Positions 23,118-24,916 of a stretch of DNA of 24,916 nt are shown here, piece after piece. Positions within the stretch are counted from its first letter, which is position 1. The number at the start of each line of letters is the position of its first letter. This DNA comes from JBLIOB01 sp047639575. Its GTDB lineage: Bacteria > Bacteroidota > Bacteroidia > Flavobacteriales_D > Parvicellaceae. The stretch spans positions 1-24,916 of the forward strand of contig JBLIOB010000027.1 in NCBI GenBank assembly GCA_047639575.1, read 5' to 3'. The translations under genes were made by a program, and so were the position numbers. Under the pieces are notes generated by a model. The model had not been told where the DNA came from. It worked only from the letters and a program-made list of their open reading frames with translations, and did no database searches.

Positions 23118-24203
23118 CTACTTAACACTTTCTGCTAACAACTGTTGAAATTGGTGAACTCCTTGCTCACGAGTAGGTGAGAACCGTCCAGTTTTATAAA
23201 AGTTAGATCCCAGTCCTTTCTGAACACCTTCAACTACGAATTCATCTTCGCGTTCAACCTTATCTAATAAGGCTCCAGCACCTTGATCTAGTTTACTTTC
23301 ATCGTATACATATGTAACGAATGAAACTTTTGTTTTGTTTTTACTAAGGGGCTTTATAATGTTAATAGATAATCCCCAAGGATAGAAATTAAACATCATG
23401 TTTGGAAAAAGCCAATAGTAAAATGCTGCAACGTTCTTACCATAATCTGGATGTCCTTCTGGTAAATCAAAAACCTCCTCTCCGCTATCTGAATAGCCAA
23501 TCTGTAGGTTTAAGTGATCATATATTTCAGTCTTGTAAGAACCATAGTCTAAAGCATTATTCAAATCTTCGTGCACAAATGGAATATGAAATCCTTCCAG
23601 ATAGTTATCGCAATATAAGGCCCAATGACAATTAACAATGTAGTCTTTACTCATATTGCTGTCCAGCTTGAATTGATCCAACGGTAAAAAACCTATTCGT
23701 TCATTCATGGTACCGATGGCCTTCGATATATCGAATGAAGGATTTAATCCGGCAAACAGAAATGGACCCAAATTATGAATAGGAAATTCGTGCAAATGAT
23801 CACACGGTCTTGGGAAGTTTTCAGCTTGTTCGAATTCAGGCATTCGTTTAAATTGACCGTCCAATCCATATTGTCTTCCATGATAATTACAGACTAAACC
23901 TCTCACTTTTCCTGGATTCTGAACAATGATGTTTCCCCGGTGCGTGCATACGTTTGTAAAACATTTGATTTGATCTTCTTGATCTCGAAGTAAAACCATT
24001 GGTTCTGCAAGGAATCCATCGAGTAAAATAAAAGGATGGGCACTTCCTGTTAACGGAACCATGTTGTTTTGATCTCCAATCCACTGCCAAGATTGAAGAA
24101 AAACGTTCTTTCTAAGCTTTTCAAAAACAGCATCAGACGAGTAGAACGAAGCGGGTAGCGTTTCCGCTTTTTTAATATCTGGATGTACGTGAAATGATTC
24201 CAT
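23118..24203 (-). CDS. Rieske [2Fe-2S] non-heme iron oxygenase, alpha subunit
   Basis: 361 residues from ATG (24201-24203). Rieske cluster ligands are C86-x-H88 (CTHRG) and C105-x2-H108 (CNYHG). The mononuclear iron site shows E203-x2-H206-x4-H211 (LEGFHIPFVH) and a C-terminal carboxylate near D320 in REDEFVVEGVQKGLGS, the usual end of this family. Length and motifs fit choline/glycine-betaine monooxygenase-type and carnitine oxygenase-type (GbcA, CntA) enzymes, which act on quaternary amines, rather than naphthalene-type dioxygenases. No reductase partner lies downstream in the window. The gene starts 2 bp after the stop of the transporter gene, so both are one operon and the substrate is probably what the transporter brings in. 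Cytoplasmic. Exact substrate not determinable. Confidence 0.93.
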   Translation of the reverse strand: MESFHVHPDIKKAETLPASFYSSDAVFEKLRKNVFLQSWQWIGDQNNMVPLTGSAHPFILLDGFLAEPMVLLRDQEDQIKCFTNVCTHRGNIIVQNPGKVRGLVCNYHGRQYGLDGQFKRMPEFEQAENFPRPCDHLHEFPIHNLGPFLFAGLNPSFDISKAIGTMNERIGFLPLDQFKLDSNMSKDYIVNCHWALYCDNYLEGFHIPFVHEDLNNALDYGSYKTEIYDHLNLQIGYSDSGEEVFDLPEGHPDYGKNVAAFYYWLFPNMMFNFYPWGLSINIIKPLSKNKTKVSFVTYVYDESKLDQGAGALLDKVEREDEFVVEGVQKGLGSNFYKTGRFSPTREQGVHQFQQLLAESVK

Positions 24204-24205
24204 AA

Positions 24206-24916
24206 TTATTTTTTTCTAAGCCAAACATAAAAAGGAATTCCCATCATTAGTAGAAAAAATCCCCAGAAAACTGTTTCATACCCACATCCAACGATGATCC
24301 ACATCGAAAAACAAAAAGCAAGAAACGCAATTCCTAAATAAGTAACGTAGCCTTTGGAGCGCTTTTCAAAAAGCAATAAAGCTAAGCAGGCTGTAGAGAA
24401 TAAGTAAGGTGTAAGTACCGATAAGGTGGAGAGCTTCATCATAAACGTGAACGCCTCTACAAAGGATTTAGAATAATTCAACATCATAAGCGCAGACACC
24501 AATAAACTTGAGATTACAATTCCTAAAATGGGTGACTGGTTTTTATTCGTTTTTCCGAAAATTTTTGGGAACAACTTGTCTTGTGAAGCAGCCATTGGAA
24601 TTTGCCCTTGAATTAGTATCCAGCCATTTAATGCTCCCATGGTTGCTATAATTGCACCAAGCGCAACGATATATCGACCGGCATCTCCCCAAAACAATTG
24701 AGCTGCATCAGCAAAGGGCGCAGATGATTTGGATAAAGACTCTGGAGGAATTAATCCCATGATGGCGATAGCGCTTAACAGATAGAGAATGATCGTAAAG
24801 GAAGTACCCATTATGGTAGCTCTTTTTATCGTTTTCTGTTTCATTCTCCCTCCCGGAATAGTGGCGCTTTCCATTCCTAGAAAAGCAAATAACGCTAGGG
24901 TAGTAGTTGCTGTAAT
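24206..24916 (-). CDS. APC-family amino acid/polyamine transporter, AdiC/PotE-like (5' end outside window)
   Basis: The frame is open to the right edge, so the N-terminus lies outside; 236 residues are visible. Six or seven membrane segments can be seen, including TSFTIILYLLSAIAIMGLIP, IVALGAIIATMGALNGWILI and YVTYLGIAFLAFCFSMWIIV. The order FAFLGMESATIPGGRMK, IMGLIPPESLSKSSAPFADA, LNGWILIQGQIPMAA, FPKIFGKTNKN follows the arginine/agmatine antiporter AdiC closely. The tryptophan that covers the substrate in AdiC (W293) is kept (NGWIL), while the W202 position appears to be Phe. Predicted role: uptake or exchange of an amino acid or amine. Directly upstream of the Rieske oxygenase gene with a 2-bp gap. 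Confidence 0.9.
   Translation of the reverse strand: MTATTTLALFAFLGMESATIPGGRMKQKTIKRATIMGTSFTIILYLLSAIAIMGLIPPESLSKSSAPFADAAQLFWGDAGRYIVALGAIIATMGALNGWILIQGQIPMAASQDKLFPKIFGKTNKNQSPILGIVISSLLVSALMMLNYSKSFVEAFTFMMKLSTLSVLTPYLFSTACLALLLFEKRSKGYVTYLGIAFLAFCFSMWIIVGCGYETVFWGFFLLMMGIPFYVWLRKK

Noticed and set aside
1..24916. tRNA, rRNA, CRISPR arrays, insertion sequences with transposase
   Set aside because: None seen on reading both strands: no transposase motifs and no regularly spaced repeats of CRISPR size; a tRNA scan was not run.

Overview
The window looks like chromosomal DNA of a low-GC member of the Bacteroidota, probably Flavobacteriales or a Cryomorphaceae-like marine relative. The signs are two secreted proteins with type IX secretion (T9SS) C-terminal sorting domains, a GldK/GldJ-like FGE-fold protein, TPR proteins fused to SpoIIE phosphatases, a long AsmA-like protein, promoters of the Bacteroidota form TTG-N17..23-TAnnTTTG, and almost no Shine-Dalgarno sequences. 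No RNA genes, CRISPR array or intact insertion sequence was seen.

Layout. 1-1389 is the 3' part of a TPR/transmembrane/SpoIIE phosphatase gene. 1547-2561 holds a promoter, a secreted TPR protein and a small lipoprotein. 2558-3282 is a divergent pair: a DUF1858-like small protein and a MerR-type regulator, with a dyad inside their shared promoter. 3290-4718 holds a small collagen-like (Gly-X-Y) protein with a damaged start and a secreted leucine-rich-repeat protein. 4969-5378 is a disrupted small STAS-like gene. 5486-7837 is a full-length paralogue of the first phosphatase. 8001-9224 is a TlpA-like thioredoxin with an extra C-terminal domain. 9541-11703 is a T9SS cargo protein flanked by 45-bp direct repeats. 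11687-12676 is a probable outer-membrane barrel gene damaged at both ends. 12835-16672 holds a periplasmic thioredoxin, an unknown secreted protein, a second T9SS cargo protein and a GldK/GldJ-like protein. 16823-20056 encodes an AsmA-like protein. 20116-20367 is a small winged-helix-like protein. 20968-22035 encodes a tandem SiaB-type (DUF6272-like) HATPase protein. 22046-22798 is a lipoprotein. 23118-24916 is a Rieske oxygenase gene just downstream of an AdiC/PotE-like APC transporter gene that runs off the right edge.

Three themes stand out. First, partner-switching signalling: two SpoIIE-type PP2C phosphatases, a two-domain SiaB-like kinase and the remains of a STAS-like protein, all parts expected in a SiaABC-type switch. 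Second, cell-surface and secretion functions. Third, gene decay: a STAS-like gene with three repeat-associated indels, a barrel gene with a stop after its signal peptide and a lost native stop, a collagen-like gene with an amber codon directly after its ATG, and an interrupted fragment near 22.9-23.1 kb. The repeat-flanked T9SS gene appears to have been inserted into an older barrel-thioredoxin gene pair. All function calls come from reading motifs by eye; no database search was run.
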